NCBI GenBank assembly: GCA_018224485.1 | Contig: JAGTVE010000043.1 | Span: forward strand, 1 to 5,097 | Source of the DNA: Thioalkalivibrio sp. | GTDB taxonomy: Bacteria > Pseudomonadota > Gammaproteobacteria > Ectothiorhodospirales > Ectothiorhodospiraceae | Reading direction: 5' to 3' | DNA: 5,097 nucleotides | Shown: piece after piece, positions 4,991 through 5,097 of the stretch | Numbering within the stretch: position 1 is the stretch's first letter | Layout: every line of letters begins with the position of its first letter | Program-made: the position numbers and the translations under genes | The notes under the pieces: model-generated | The model's database searches: none | What the model was told of the DNA's origin: nothing | The model's input: only the letters and a program-made list of their open reading frames with translations

Positions 4991-5097
4991 TCAGTGGTAA
5001 TCCACAATCTCGACGGCATGCGCGCCGTCGTCTTGCCAGACAAAGCCAATCCGCCATTTGTCGTTGACACGGATGCTGTGTTGGCCCTTGCGATTCC
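4991..5097 (-). CDS. higB: HigB toxin, C-terminal part (runs off the window)
   Basis: The last 34 codons are visible on the minus strand: NRKGQHSIRVNDKWRIGFVW, then HAVEIVDYH and TGA at 4991-4993. This is the conserved end of the RelE/HigB superfamily of ribosome-dependent mRNA endonucleases (the HigB/YoeB-like plasmid maintenance killer family). The visible part has no frameshift, and the conserved Arg, Trp and terminal DYH are present. Toxin before antitoxin is the usual higBA order. The TGA overlaps the Shine-Dalgarno of higA and lies 9 bp before its ATG, indicating a coupled operon. Whether the 5' two-thirds is intact cannot be seen. Confidence 0.85.
   Translation of the reverse strand, partial: NRKGQHSIRVNDKWRIGFVWQDDGAHAVEIVDYH

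Overview
The window is GC-rich DNA with dense coding on the plus strand. It has a type IV pilus minor pilin, an HDOD signalling protein, a PilZ-like protein and REP-type GTGGGAGCGG repeats. Together these suggest a gammaproteobacterium, perhaps of the Chromatiales or Xanthomonadales type. The taxonomic call is an inference from gene content and repeat style, not from a marker gene.

Layout. Positions 1-521 are the end of a minor-pilin operon: the last codons of a gene that is probably pilW, overlapping by one base with a complete pilX-like gene. The operon stops there. The pilY1 gene that commonly follows is absent, and about 240 bp without a convincing gene follows, including a strong hairpin at 703-728. 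Positions 763-1995 encode an HDOD protein with a degenerate cyclic-nucleotide-binding-like N-terminal domain and an incomplete set of HD metal ligands. Positions 1996-2337 are intergenic. They hold two direct copies of a 49-bp REP-like element plus an inverted partial copy, then a sharply AT-rich island that probably carries the promoter of the next gene. A possible 18-codon leader ORF sits just ahead of that gene. Positions 2338-4155 encode a 605-residue protein with a large helical N-terminal half and a C-terminal PilZ-like part, loosely resembling FimW-type c-di-GMP effectors.

Positions 4156-5097 are on the minus strand and form a toxin-antitoxin graveyard: two C-terminal remnants of different VapC/PIN toxins lying head to tail, an operator-like repeat at the truncated end of one of them, a HigA-type antitoxin with two single-base frameshifts, and the C-terminus of a HigB toxin running off the window.

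The left four-fifths can be read as a surface-behaviour neighbourhood: pilus minor pilins, an HDOD adaptor and a putative c-di-GMP effector. The three plus-strand units are separated by large gaps, so they are probably not one operon, and the functional link rests on proximity and domain type. The right end looks like an accessory spot where toxin-antitoxin modules arrived and decayed. The most unusual points are the double-frameshifted higA beside a higB whose visible part is intact, and the stacked VapC remnants joined to an operator-like palindrome.
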